Assembly: GCA_950295325.1 (NCBI GenBank) | Contig: OX485803.1 | Span: 49,615,554-49,679,553 of the forward strand | Direction of reading: 5' to 3' | DNA length: 64,000 nt | DNA from: Polytrichum commune | Taxonomy: Eukaryota; Streptophyta; Polytrichopsida; Polytrichales; Polytrichaceae | In this document: positions 11,996 to 24,591 of the stretch, in pieces | Layout of the letters: the number at the start of each line of letters is the position of its first letter | Numbering within the stretch: position 1 is the stretch's first letter | Made by a program: the position numbers and the translations under genes | The notes under the pieces: generated by a model | The model's database searches: none | Seen by the model: the letters and a program-made list of their open reading frames with translations, nothing else | What the model was told of the DNA's origin: nothing

Positions 11996-13245
11996 GTCAA
12001 TCTCAATCTCCAGAGATATGAAATTTGGTTTGTACTAGGTGTACTGTTATTCAATATTTTGGGTTGAAAATGGTGTGATATGATTGAGGTTTGAATGTTT
12101 TGAATCAAACCATTGACTTATTTGCTAAACTAAAAAATTTTAGTGGGTAATACTGATCTCTACAGTAATGTTTAATGTACTACATATTGAAGAAGAGAAA
12201 TTATTATGATCTGAACCATTTTGTCACTCAAAAAATAGTATAGCATTCAAAAACTAGTGTAATATAAACAAGCTTAATTAAGCAAGAAGGTTCTACAACT
12301 CACAAACTTTCTCCTTTTATGTACTCACAAAATGATCTTGTCAATAATCATAGGGATATGACTTTTAACAGGATTACTCATGAAGGTTAGTATAGAGTCA
12401 TTTATGTCGTCAATATGTCAAAGAACATAACCTCACAAATTTAGACCAAATTTGATTTTTCTTAATATCTCTGAAATTACCACCTATTTAGGTTGAAATT
12501 GTCAAGAACTTCAAAAAAGTATACTACCATAACATTACAAAGCCCATGTGCAAAGGTCCCTATTTTGTAAGGAGAGGCCTACTACCTTGGCATGAATACA
12601 TGGAGCCAAATGCCTAACACCATGGTTTCGCAACTTCTTGGACCCACCCAATGATGTTGGGGTCCACACAACAAGCGGGGATTCCAAATACAAAAAACTA
12701 AACATAGATCTTGATGATTCATTTGCACAAAAGTCACATGTTTGCTCACCTATGCAAAATGCACATTACTTTGGCTAAAAACTGTTCGTTTTGTAAGGGT
12801 GACCCAACAAAAGTGCATAAATCATTCTTGCAAACTTCCCGGCACTAGGGATGCGACAATGCTAGTGTTGAGTATTGTTGTGCTGACCCCTCCCTCCCAC
12901 CAACACACATTATATCTTGCATATACATATATTTATATTCATATTGGTTAAGAGTGAGGAAATATGAAAATTTTGGAACACATAATTATGAAAACGAATT
13001 AAAGTTGCGTAGTATATATGATACATGATAATAGGAGGTTTGAATACTCATATCTATTGTTAGATTTTCTTGTTAGATTTTAATCCTCAAACGTAGTACA
13101 CATTTACAATAATTGTGGGTACATCGTGAGGATAGTATTGGAAAAAAATAAAACATAAATAGTTTTCAGACGTGCACACATCGTTATTATCTGCAACGCA
13201 ATAGAGTTAACCGTAGAGAGTATGGGCACCTACTGGGAAAAAATT
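11996..13245. other. AT-rich non-coding stretch, nothing recognised
   Basis: Scattered short ORFs only; no family resemblance and no terminal repeats. Confidence 0.4.
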
Positions 13246-13910
13246 CTTGGTGGAAACCCAGCTGGGACGTACCAACCCATACACTGGTTCCTTGGAGGCA
13301 AGGGTGTAGGCATCCAACAAGAAACGAATGTGTATGGGTTGATTTGCCCAAATCCTAGGACAAGTTAGTATGTGTCCTCCATCAAGATGAATAAGGAAAA
13401 GTCCTTGACGAACCCTCCTTGGTGAAAGACCTTCATTGAGGGCTGGGGCAACCCAACCCGTACATTGGTTCCTTGGAGGCAAGGGTTTAGGCATCCAACA
13501 AGAAACGAGTGTATGGGTTGACTCGCCCAAATCCTAGGACAAGTTAGTATGTGTCCTCCATCAAGATGAATAAGGAAAAGTCCTTCTTGACGAACCCTCG
13601 GTGAAAGGCCTTCATTGAGGGTTGGGGCAGCCCAACCCGTACACTGGTTCCTTGGAGGCAAGGGTTTAGGCATCCAACAAGAAACGAATGTATGGGTTGG
13701 TTCGCCCAAATCCTAGGACAAGTTAGTAAGTGTCCTCCATCAAGATGAATAAGGAAAAGTCCTTCTTGACGAACCCTCCTTGGTGAAAGACCTTCATTGA
13801 GGGCTGGGGCAGCCCAACCCATACACTGGTTCCTTGGAGGCAAGGGTTTAGGCATCCAACAAGAAACGAATGTATGGGTTGGTTCGCCCGAATCGTGGAA
13901 ACCCTAGTTG
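13246..13910. repeat. 180-bp tandem array made of four hairpin units and spacers
   Basis: Four hairpin units of about 88-91 bp begin at 13263, 13443, 13622 and 13803, so the period is 179-181 bp. Each starts with GGGC(A/G)-CCCAACCCGTACACTGG and ends in its near inverted complement GTGTATGGGTTGGTTCGCCC, around a core CCTTGGAGGCAAGGGTTTAG. The spacers (CCTAGGACAAGTTAGTATGT, then TCCATCAAGATGAATAAGG) are also conserved, so the whole 180-bp unit was amplified. TGGAAACCC-GCTGGGA before the first unit and TGGAAACCCTAGTTGGAG after the last look like a duplicated flank. Overlapping minus-strand ORFs here are artefacts of the repeat. Confidence 0.85.
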
Positions 13911-14571
13911 GAGTGCAACCGTAAAGTGCCGGGGAGTGGTGTTAATGAGTGGGAAATTGTCTCTTTAAACTAGAGTGTGCTATAGTTGAATAGCTATATG
14001 TGACCGGGTCCACCAACACCCATGCCAAGTTTATACAACAAAGCAAGCAGCCGAGTCCCATTGTGCGACTCTTGGGTTTCGATTCCAACTTCCAATGAGC
14101 CAACACACGAATATAGCAGTGGGAAACTCCTCGAATAAACTGGCTGGAAGAAGGGGAGGGAAATTGATTTTACAATGGGAATAATCCCCAATTTAAAAGT
14201 CTCCACCGGACACGGGAACGTCTTGACACAGCTAGAAGCTGGAATTGGGAAGGAGGACACCATTTGGGGCAAATGAGTTAACTATAATGCATGGCTTATA
14301 TGGAACAGAACATCATTTAAACCCTAATAATTGGATTCTTCATTTTACCATATGTGTATTCCAGGTTACTCGTATGCTCTGGATTGCTAACAAAAGGAGG
14401 TCAACCATGCCCCCACATCAAGTGATACTTTGAAATCTAAACAGTCTTCTCATTGAGTGAAAACGGTTTATTCAATATATTCAAACAATGTTTGCCTATA
14501 AACCACGCTCGAATCACTCCTACTGGAAGGACGGACAAAAAAGGACCGTTCGAATCATGAAGAGGAATGCA

Positions 14572-15079
14572 GGGCCCCTTCACACACGAGACTGAGAGCC
14601 CGTGACCAGTACACTTCCAGCACTCTCATTGGTGGAAAAGGCGGAGCCGGTCCAAGTTCGCTACTTCACACTACGCTTGAGGGACCAACGGAGTAAGTAT
14701 GTGGATGCAAGATGGATGTAAAGTCTACATGGATTCCTACATGGCATCGGATGGATCATGTTTCATGGTCACTTGGACTATTTTCGAAAACCATCTCTTG
14801 GAGGAGGTAGGCTAACACAAAATCAGGAGACCATGGCACTCTGAACGCTCATACCTGTTGGTTTACTTTATTTATCATGTGTGAGGACCCGCGTGAATAG
14901 AAGTTCATTGAAATAGCATTTGGTTGAGGGCCCGGTCACATATGACTTCACACTACACTTGAGGGTCTGTGATTACGCTACATGACTTTGGAGGTGTCTT
15001 GGGACGAGCTTTGGACACTTTTTTTTTGGGCTCTCACAATTTCATGGTCACGGCTCTTGGCTCGTGTGTGAAGTGGCCC
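14572..15079. mobile_element. MITE with GGGCC(C/A)CTTCACACACGAG ends
   Basis: The left end GGGCCCCTTCACACACGAG (14572) and the complement of the right end, GGGCCACTTCACACACGAG (15079), match at all but one position. The element is about 508 bp with no coding. End style resembles PIF/Harbinger MITEs, but no clear TTA duplication is seen. An inner copy of a similar end (GGGCCCGGTCACATATGACT) near 14930 suggests nesting. Confidence 0.65.
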
Positions 15080-15082
15080 TAA

Positions 15083-16360
15083 ACTAGATGCTTAGAGGTT
15101 TCAAAGTGTCACATCCTCTAATTGCCAATATGATACAATTTGTCAACATGAATGACTTTTTAAAGTCACAAAATTTACATTTTGACATTTAACGTAGCAC
15201 ATTGGGATACTTGAGATGATAGTTTTGCGTTTTGGTATGCAAGGGGAAGATATTAATGAGCATACTAATGGCAAGTGCCATGTGTTGACATTTCAATATG
15301 CAAGAGGAAAGTATTTTGGAGCACACTAAGGGCAAGTGTCATTTTTGTACACTTTAATCAATTTGTAGACCATTTTGTAACATAAGCATAGACCTCATAA
15401 CACTATTGAACAAACTCATGCCAAGATATTAGTAAGCGCACTTGAACACCATGTGAATCATGAGGTGACACTAATGGTGAAGTTGTTGGTAACTAGTGTC
15501 ACCTAGCATATGCCTCAAAATAGGGTAAGTGACATTAATACCATGTGGAAGAAAAACCATGCGCACAGTTAGTTCCCTGTTATTGCCTCAGGAGGACTAG
15601 GTAACCAAGTGTAGCACGTTCCAATTTCTGCACTCTCTAAAATTATAGAAATTGTCAGTTTGCAACATGACATCACTAATGTCCCCTTCCCACCTAACTT
15701 TAGCTAAGACTTAAAGTTGGTTCTAACAACCCGGCCTTCACACCATCGACATTATCTAGCGTTGAGCCTAGTTGGCAATGATGTGGCATGGCTTAAAAGT
15801 GGAGGTTTTAAGCCTCAAGCACTGACCCTCCTATCGGTACCTAAACATGAGGCAAGAATATAGGACCTTTAAAAGTGTCGCCTCCCGTCCTTGTGATTGG
15901 TTGCTTTTTAGTCTTAGCTATGAGGGCACGAGGAGCTTCATTAACAAAAACCGATGGTAAGATAGGTGAGTAGCAAGGCATTTGGGGATGGGACAAAAAC
16001 TACCCAACATTCATTGCTTGGTAGATAAAACAATGACCATGTGTGAAAGCTACTTAACTAAAACCTACTTGACAATATCCTGAGCAAGTTCTTGTAGGTG
16101 CATTGGGATAGCTAGACGCCTCCCCTCTAACCGAGTTAGCTTTATCCGGTTTTTAGAAAATACTTTTAGTCTTAGCTAAAGTCATGTGGGAAGGGGGCAT
16201 AAGCCACTTTATCAAGCTCCTCCTTGGGCTGTCAAATGTGCTTCCCACAATCCAAGCATTCCATGCACTTATCCCACTATTCCTACATACATATTGAAGT
16301 GGGGTGTGTGGGGGGGGGGGGTTTATGAAGAGTAATTACGATTCTTTGAATGTACACATG
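15083..16360. other. Non-coding stretch with internal duplicated motifs
   Basis: Two neighbouring blocks share the plan 'TATGCAAG(G/A)GGAA-ATATT, GAGCA-ACTAA-GGCAAGTG' (about 15235-15280 and 15298-15345). At 15512 the string GCCTCAAAATAGGGTAAGTG repeats the first bases of the window. A G tract lies at about 16311-16320. No gene is seen. Confidence 0.4.
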
Positions 16361-16362
16361 CA

Positions 16363-16461
16363 TAGGCTGGGGTGAACCAACCCGTACACTGGTTCCTTGG
16401 AGGCAAGGGTTTAGGCATCCAACAAGGAACGAGTGTATGGGTTGGTTTGCCCAAGTCCATA
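16363..16461. repeat. Single copy of the 90-bp hairpin unit
   Basis: GGCTGGGGTGAACCAACCCG to TATGGGTTGGTTTGCCCAAG repeats the hairpin of the array at 13246-13910, here alone and without its spacer. This shows the hairpin can exist as a separate dispersed unit. A partial third location is 55117-55170. Confidence 0.75.
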
Positions 16462-16594
16462 GGCATATGGTTCGGAACAACCACAATAGGAATCATGGTT
16501 CCTTATCATTGGCTCTCTTTGACTAGATGGTTCTTTGATCTACTACAATATTGGATTTTCAATTCATATTCATTGACTGCAAACATATCTAAGG

Positions 16595-17475
16595 TAGCCA
16601 TGTGTTATTTGGATGCTCTTCTTGTGCACCCACTTCTTGTAGGATATGATGTACGCAATTAGTGCAAGATGATTAATAAATCCAAAGTGTGCCCATAGCC
16701 ATTTGCCTCATAATTTTGAAGCTCATATGGTGATCTTATTTAACATGAAGTATCATGTGTTCATTAAGTGGTTATACATTAGGCCACCCTATTCACGCCA
16801 ACTATTGAGTCTCGAATGATCAAAGTATTTTGAGCACACAGTACAATCTCTTTAAAGCACATGTTTTTTTGGTGTTTGTTCTTAGATCCACATCTAACCA
16901 CTACCACTCAAAGATAGGTGTCCAAATTTTTGTTGTGTTCGACTTAGGCACGTCTACCTTCTTGGAAGGAAACTAAGTGGTAAGGTTTTGCAATTCATGC
17001 AGTGCACTCCAATGCAACAACATAGGGCTATTGGGGGAGATGTGGGGAACAAGATCTTGAAGATTTTCAAGGTTGTCTAAGTTGCCTCCAAAGATGTGTG
17101 CCTTGGATGGATACGTTTCTCAGTACACTCATTATTTATAGGGTATGAAACATGCAATTGGTGCAAGATGATTAGCAAGTCCAAATCGTGCCCGTTGCCA
17201 TTTGCCGCATAGATTTTGGAACTCATGAATATCAAATTCAATGTCAAAGTAGAGATCCTTGTGTTCATTGAGTGGACATACAAATCCCCCCCCCTTCAAA
17301 ATCATGTTAACTATTATACCTAAAATGCTTAATATACTTTGAGCACATCATCCAACCTCTTTTATACACATGTCAATCTAATGCTAGTTCTTTGATCCAC
17401 ACATAACCCCATAGCACTCAAATATACGTCTCCAGGTTATTGTTGGTATTTGATTTAGGCATATTTACGGTCTAC
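16595..17475. repeat. Diverged tandem segmental duplication (about 500-bp period)
   Basis: GCAATTAGTGCAAGATGATTA near 16653 matches GCAATTGGTGCAAGATGATTA near 17152. CCATTTGC, TTCATT-AGTGG and a minus-strand F1 repeat follow in the same order in both halves (F1 at about 16790-16965 and 17290-17475). Confidence 0.6.
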
Positions 17476-17582
17476 CTTAACTGTAAGGAAATGAACTAAG
17501 AGAATGGAATACCCATTTTAATTTCATAGTAAAAACAATTTACAGATATATCTTGGTCTTATCACAAATTAGACTTGGCCAC

Positions 17583-17797
17583 TACACCATTTATGATATT
17601 TAGTGTCACTTACTATTTGGGATTACACTATGCTATAACTATTTACTATAGATCTAATTTTTATTTACCAAAAAATGAAGACTTGGTTGTTTGGACATTA
17701 TAGAAAATTAACATCATTACGTGGTAAAAAATTACATTAGTAAAAAAAAGTTACATCACTATAAATAAGAAGTGACACTAAGTACCATAAATGGTTC
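17583..17797. mobile_element. F2 MITE, 215 bp
   Basis: The left end reads TACACCATTTATGATATTTA then GTGTCACTTACTATTTGG. The right end is its near inverted complement (AGTGACACTAAGTACCATAA). Core blocks GGACATT and ACGTGGTAAAAAATTACAT are shared with 24734-24954. Confidence 0.75.
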
Positions 17798-17959
17798 TGG
17801 ATGGTTACAACATCTATGAAATTGTTTCAATAAAATTTGCCACCTTCACATATCATAAGACCTCGTGTAATTTGGAACGAGTGGTAAGACCATGTGAATC
17901 AAGCAGTGGTACAACGTTATAGAGTCACATAGTACTTTCCAGGATCATAGTATCATTTA

Positions 17960-18365
17960 GGGCCAGTTCACATGGCGTCCCAAGTCCCAAGTCATACTCA
18001 TGTTAGCAAGTCCAAATTGGAGGCAAAATCCCAAACTGGAGGCAAAGTCTCAACTTTTGAGTCTCAAGAAGCCATTAAAAATTTGTCAATTAAAATATTA
18101 AGTTGGATGTTGATTATTTTATGCAAAAATATTCGTGGGACTTGTGTTGAGAGTTGGTCTAGCTTTTTGCTCGACCCAATTCTTAACACAAGTCCCGAGC
18201 CTCACCTCCAAAAAGTGTTACCTTACAGGCATCCATGTCATTCTTGGGACTTAGGACTTGAGACCCTGTGTGAAGTGGTAAGTCCCAACTTCCATGCTCT
18301 CAACGGCTAAGATCGCACAGATTGACCTCAAGTGGCTTGGGACTTGGGAACGTGTGAACTGGCCC
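17960..18365. mobile_element. PIF/Harbinger-type MITE, 406 bp
   Basis: The left end is GGGCCAGTTCACATGGCG and the complement of the right end is GGGCCAGTTCACACGTTCCC. Both continue into CCCAAGTCCCAAG. TTA flanks both sides (17957-17959 and 18366-18368). It is related to the element at 43292-43593, which lies in the opposite orientation. Confidence 0.8.
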
Positions 18366-19059
18366 TTAGTTGGACTCCAACTTGTTCACTTATTAATTTA
18401 CGAAAATTCTTCTCACCCATTCATATGCAGCTTTGGATTCTTGTTGATAAATAATGAACAGAGTATTCAAGTTATTAGGTTAAAAAAATGGGGATTTCAA
18501 ATACAATTACTCAATTTCAAGTTGAATTAGATAATGGATGTTGCCACTCGAACCCCGAGCTTGCTGGTTCTCCAAGAAGATGCAGATGCACTTATCAATA
18601 ATAGCTAGTTGTTTATGAAAAATTAACTTTGAGCTGTGTGAAATCATCTTTAATGAATTAGTGGATCTTTGAGTGGATTTTGGGGTGAGTTTGAGTATAC
18701 TATTCTCCCCTTTAATATGACACGTTTGGTCATGCAATAAAGTTGTCGTATTATCCAAATGTCATATTTTGCATAATATGACATTTTGACCTCAAATGTC
18801 GTACTATCGATATTTTTCAAGAAATTGCCTATTACAATGTAAGTTTTTTGGTATACATAATGAAGATATATGAGTATGAAAGAATATTTTTATTTTAAGA
18901 AATATGCTTACAACATCACACGATATGGCGTTAAAAAAAACCATAGTCCCATGATGATGTTTTCGCCACATAACACACTACGAAAGCAAGATTTTGATTG
19001 TCTTCTGATCATATTTGTTGATGTTGGAAATTGAAATCTTGTTCAATTTATCCATAAAA

Positions 19060-20690
19060 GATAGCATGTTCATCACATCTCCAACTAAAAACTTTGAAGA
19101 ATGCTCCATTACAGAATTTATAGTAATTGGGGCATACTCACGGGCCTAAGGAAGCTTGACTATTGGTGTTGGCTAGTCATCCATATCATTCCCTCTATTG
19201 GCTCCTCATTCAAATCTAAACCCAAATGTATTTCTCTACCCAAATGTATTTAATCCACCACCTCAACCATGATGTACTTTGCATCAACAATTTCCTCTCC
19301 TGCCAATTGCACATATTCTTCAATAAGCATTTCTTCACTTTCAAGTTTCAAAGAGGAAATGAGACTTGCCAATTCATTTGCGGCTTCTTTTATTCCCAAA
19401 TTCTCACGTTCAACATCCATGTCAAAATTGGCACTCTAGTCTGCAAGTAAAATCTTGGACATCCTCCACCTATTTTGTATGGTTTTGGGAATCATTGCCC
19501 TCCACACTTGAGAGCACCACATAATAGGTTGCCTTACATTAGGCGCTATTTTCCCCAAGTTCTAGTGAGTAGCAGAAGAATCAAAGTGAGATAGAACCCA
19601 TTCCAAAAGCTTCTTCTTATACATAAGGTAGAGGGGCCCTTTCCCGCTCGGGTCCTTAAACCGCTCACTAGACCTATCCAAACAAGAGGTACATTATAGC
19701 TTCCAACCTCAAATTTCTATGTAATCATGGTGTACATTTTTGGGGTGAGTGGTTTTGGGTACCCCTATGAGTTCTCCTTCCAAAATTCATAACTAATTCA
19801 ATATTAATCCAAAATTAATTATTCCAATTGGTCCAATTTCCAATGTACTTTGCACATCTTCCAAGATTGATTCCCCCTTAATAACTCCCCAATGAACATG
19901 CCAATCTGAAATTCGAGCAGGAAAGGGCCCCTCTACCTTAATTGAATGAAGCAATCATTCCATGATCCAAGGGTTGTACCACTCTTGTAACATTAGGTGG
20001 TAAGAAAGCAATGGCAATATTGCTCAATTCCAAGATTGCAAGATTGAGAAACCAAAGGATTCGTCCCCACCAACATGCTTAAGGGAAATCAATAGCATAA
20101 TTGTTCATAATTAAAAGTAGCTTCCGCTTTTGAGATATGAAATGTACATTGAGGCTCATTATCCAACTCTTAAATACATCTAATGTCTTCCAAGGCATTT
20201 GGATTGCAAATCACCACACAAAATTTGTTGGCAACCACCTTTCAAAGCATCTTGGGTGTAGAGATTTGTACATAATATCAGGTTTCAACATGTTCGTGCA
20301 TGTTGTGTTCACAACAAGAACAAGAGTGACATGGTCCTTTTGAGTTTTGTGCCCATAGACTTTTCTTTACGCTAGTGTCTTGTTTGGTTGGGCACTAAAA
20401 TAAACCAATCACATCCATATTGTAAACATCTTCCGGTGCCATAACCAAAGCAGAGGAGCTTACCAAACTATGTGCAAGGTGTTTTGTGTATTATAACCGA
20501 AATGAAAAGCATCCACCACTCAAGAACACTGACACCTCCGAAGCCAAGAAATTGAAGAGTGGCATGGGCAAATCTAGGAGTATAAGCCAGCAAGGATTGA
20601 AAGTTCCGAATTCCAATGTAAAGAGCTATGAGAGGACAAATTTCGAATCAAGAAGAGGAATTCCACAACTTCAAAATTCTAGTTTGCATA
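19060..20690 (-). pseudogene. Dead pogo/Tigger transposase, copy 2
   Basis: The reverse strand gives the same blocks as copy 1: the MDETGLFY region near 20400 and the QPLDHGIIASF region near 19950-19990, both with stops and frameshifts. The frame is also split by the MITE at 19627-19937, so it cannot make a protein. Confidence 0.65.
19627..19937. mobile_element. 311-bp MITE inserted in the pogo transposase
   Basis: The ends are GGTAGAGGGGCCCTTTCC at left and its exact complement GGAAAGGGCCCCTCTACC at right. They are flanked by TAA (19624-19626) and TTA (19938-19940). Copy 1 of the host element (near 11090-11105) shows the uninterrupted sequence, which proves this is an insertion younger than the pogo copies. 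Confidence 0.85.
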
Positions 20691-20922
20691 TCTAACAATC
20701 CCTAAACCTGTCAATGTCAAATCTTAATGTGGATCCCACTGCATCCACGCATTAATTACCTCTTTAATATGACAAATCGAACCTAAAAAAATGACCATAT
20801 TGCGAGCAACGTAGTCGTAAGATCGGGGTAAATTAACACTAGAAAGTTTGGTCAATGGAAAATGCGTCGTATAATTGAAGTGTTATATTATCATGTGTCC
20901 CATTATCGGGGATAGACTGTAT

Positions 20923-22279
20923 CCGGAAAGGAAAAGCATTTTAGCGATTTATACATGTAATCTGTGCAGTGTAAATCATGGACCCTCTTTTAAAATCAAA
21001 ATTACAAGGGGGTGACCTCAAATTGACCTAATGGAGGAGGGTGACGTCTATATTTCAAGGACTCAAAACTCAAAATCAGGTCCAAACCCAAGAATCGTCT
21101 CTTCTTGAGCCAAAACTCCATCGTGCTTGAGTTTTGATTTTCTAGTTTCATTTTATGTATCAATAGTTGATAGAACGCAAGAAAAGTAACAAAGAAGGGG
21201 CATTTTGAGAAGGTTCCTTAAAGACTCATGGTTTTGACTCTCACTTTCGCCACTTAATGGATAGCTTCAATAATATTGTAGCCTTGATTCTGGGGCGAAG
21301 TAAGTACATGTGCTTAGTTTAAGTCACAATGGTACGAGGCTCTTGAGCAGCTGTGGTGGAAATAATTTTGTGTGTCAGTGAGGACATGGCTAGATCTGCT
21401 TGTGATGGGGTTGGAGAACAATATTAAGTCATCAGCAGCAGATCATGGCCCTCATCAGTCGAGCGGCACCAAGTCAGTCACTCACCTCAAAAATCATGTC
21501 AAGAGTGAGGGGTGAGTCGTGCCATAAAAGGAACAAGTAAACATGTAAGGTCCTTGAAAATTAAAATCTGCAACACTACTACTACTACTACTACTACTAT
21601 TACTGCTGCTGCTGCTCCAGTACACACGTACCATACCATCTGGATCACATGGACATGGTGGCCTTTATTTGTTTGGAACTCGTGATTTTCTTTGCCATGG
21701 ACGGGGAGAACTGACCACCCCTAAGTAGTACCAAATGAAGCGGCTGAGTTTGAGAAAGAACTGGTTGAAGTTCAAGTCTGCAAGAGAATCACTGATCACT
21801 TCAGAGGCATCTCTGGAATACACCTCCAATCAAGAAAGAAACCCGAAAGATCGCAACATGTACAACCCACGATTAGACTTGGCATACTTGGATTCTGATC
21901 GATTACGCCTGAAAATGAAATCTCCCCAGACACTGTTTCTTCGCTAGGAGTCGTCTTCTCTGTGGTCATCTTTGAATATCAGCTCAAATGGAACTGGTGA
22001 ACGAATTCCGCTAAGCTACCAACTGCCAGGGACCAGTATTGACCCATGTTGGACTGGTGTGATATCAATTCCCAAATTTATTGTTGGTACTCACCAATGG
22101 TAGAAGTTGAACCTTCGAAACCGAGATCAAAATCGTGATGACGCTTTTATTTGCAGTATGCATTTCTTCAGTTTATGCTGTAGGAGGATTGAATGTCATC
22201 TTGGCCCAAATCCCACTGAGTAACTTATAATCTGTCCAAGCATTGATGCTGGTCACCAATATCAACCGATGCTGGGATA
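20923..22279. other. Non-coding stretch with a triplet microsatellite and a possible coding relic
   Basis: An ACT run passes into a GCT run at about 21574-21616. At 21735-21947 a 70-codon plus-strand frame (KRLSLRKNWLKFKS, then EYTSNQERNPKDRNMYN) has a decayed second copy at 59690-59890. This suggests an old gene or repeat fragment, and I recognise no domain. Confidence 0.4.
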
Positions 22280-24590
22280 GTGTATAGGTGGATGCATGGC
22301 ATAGATTCGTAATATCAAGATGATATCAATGAACTACCCAACTGATATCAAAATTGGAGTACCAAACAAATTGATACTTGGTTAGTATCACGAGGAGGCA
22401 TGATTGTTGTATACGCAAGTTATTATTTGGGTCAATATCATTTTGATGCCATATTGATATTAGGATAATTTCACTTAGGTATGGAGGTTCTTGCATGGTG
22501 TGTAGTGTAGATCCAAATGGTATCATAATTAAAAAATATCCGCAAATACCAATATCCTGGCGGTATTTGACAAAATGCAAAAACCTCATTCTGAATATCC
22601 AAGTGGGGTTTAAGAATGTGATACGAATCCAACATTGATATCAACCTAAGATAATGCTAGAATAAATGGCAAATACATTGTACAACTAATTCTAAAAGGT
22701 TGAATTTCCGACTTGGTGTGAAAAGAGTTCTTTCTTCAACAAATCGCAACATTCCACTAGAAGGTCAAACAAGACGATTTCCTTTCGACCTTGTGGAGGG
22801 TAGCAAGTTTGACACAACTTTCATACTAACAATGTGAAAGTATGGTCAGTAAAGTGGACATCGTCAAGTAGGTAATGTGTATGGGCCTTGGGCCTTATGT
22901 GGTCACTCTTCCGTACGTTTGAAATAAAACACCGATTTACGAGTTGTACATGATTTGTGGGTACGATCAATGAATATCAAAATGACATGTATTACAATGG
23001 GATTGGACTATGCACTCAAATACACTAACCATTCTAGGTTTCAATGATAACACGTTTGGGAGAGCCTATGTGATCACTTAAAGAGAACCAAAGTCCCATG
23101 TAATCCTATGTTCTCATGGTCTACCTTCATGTCTCATCAAAGAACAAGAATTCTGGGTGTGGATTTCTAGGCAAGGCATTAGGTCATTACGGGTCGAGCC
23201 TCCCAAGTTGAGCTTGAACCCTCGAGATACACATGAAGGTATAACTGCAGGTCACCAATGCCGCATTACATGCACTTTTCTTAATTAAATAACTAACATA
23301 CTCAGCTGCACCTAATTGTCTAATTAGTGTGGATCCCAATCCTTTTGAAGAACATACACTACTTCTCCATTTGGTAAAGTCACCAAAGATACGCACCTTC
23401 CACACACATAGTTTGAGGACATATATATTTTTGTGAGATGAGCTTTACGATTTGCACCCACATGATGGAGAATCCAGAATACTTTTCCAATCCAAACGAT
23501 TCTCTCACCTGCACTACCTGATTGATTAGACATAAGTTGGGCGAAGTCGAACTGTTTTTGAAGCTGGATTTCTGGTTATTGATAACAGTTGTGATGATTG
23601 ATGGTGCAACTTAAGTTAGTGCTTGTTCAAAGGATGCCAGCAAATCTGACTTACTCTTCAAGAAAGTTTGCCTTGAATGAATTCCTAAAGTGACTAGGGA
23701 AACCAAGATTATATTGCAGCCAAAAATAAGGCATATCACAGGCCTTATGTGGTCACCCTTCTTCATCAGCCACGTGCATCAAAGTGGTATATGGCATCGC
23801 TTGTAGTGAAGAACGAACACTAGAATGGCATGTTCTATGATGAGATTGGACTATATGTTTACGATATAGATGCTATACTAGGTTCACTAAAGATCATTGT
23901 TGGGAGATTCCATATAATCGTTCAAAGAAAGAAAGAATCATGATTGTGGATTCCTGCAAACTTTGCATTTCGTCTTTGATTATGAAACTTGAAATGACAA
24001 CCTTTATGATTTATGATTGCATTACATACATAGATGAAACCATCACCCATCTATCAGATTCTTGCTAGGAAATTGGTGAAAGGTGTGGCTAACCTCACAT
24101 TGTAGGACTTTAAGGGGTTGCAAATAATTTTTGTTGTGGATGGTGTGCATACATAACTCTAGATCACCACCTGGCTGATGTGCAAAACATGAATTTTACA
24201 GAATATTTATGAGACTAGTAGGTTACATCAATGTTTCATGTGATTGACATTAAAGTTAAGGTAAGCATGCCTTATGTGCTCATTCATCTTCACTGGGCGC
24301 CTACGTTTGAGGGGTTGGATGTGGATCTAAATATTAAGAACATACAATAAAAAAAAACACATGTTTCAACAGAGTTTGTATATTGGGTGAAGCCGAGAAT
24401 AAGCTAGTTTTGGAATTATACTATGTTTATTCTCACAACAAAGTATTACATTGACAAATTTAGGCTAAAAAATCAGATGAAACAATATGTTGAAATTATT
24501 GGAACAAAACAGCTGATAGCAGCTAAAAAAATGTTATGCAGATGAAGAATGTCAAGTATTGATAAATTAGTACTTTACATACACAATAAC
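22280..24590. other. Non-coding stretch carrying F1 repeat copies
   Basis: Plus-strand copies of the dispersed repeat F1 lie at about 22880-23150 and 23740-23945, with a weak one near 24250-24345. Key blocks are GATTGGACTAT, ACCATTCTAGG or TACTAGGTTCA, and GGGAGA-CC. ATATCAAT-type repeats occupy 22280-22640. No gene is seen. Confidence 0.45.
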
Positions 24591-24591
24591 A

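Larger units (their letters stand above)
18696..20922 (-). mobile_element. pogo/Tigger-like transposon, copy 2 (inverted)
   Basis: One end reads CTATTCTCCCCTTTAATATG at about 18699. The other ends ATCGGGGATAGACTGTA at 20921, whose complement TACAGTCTATCCCCGAT matches the left end of copy 1. The interior is the reverse complement of copy 1 over nearly its full length, apart from a 311-bp insertion (19627-19937). With copy 1 it makes two long inverted repeats about 6.7 kb apart. Confidence 0.75.

Noticed and set aside
13207-13855. Three overlapping minus-strand ORFs with repeated peptides
   Set aside because: They follow the 180-bp tandem DNA repeat and shift frame between units; no protein constraint is seen.
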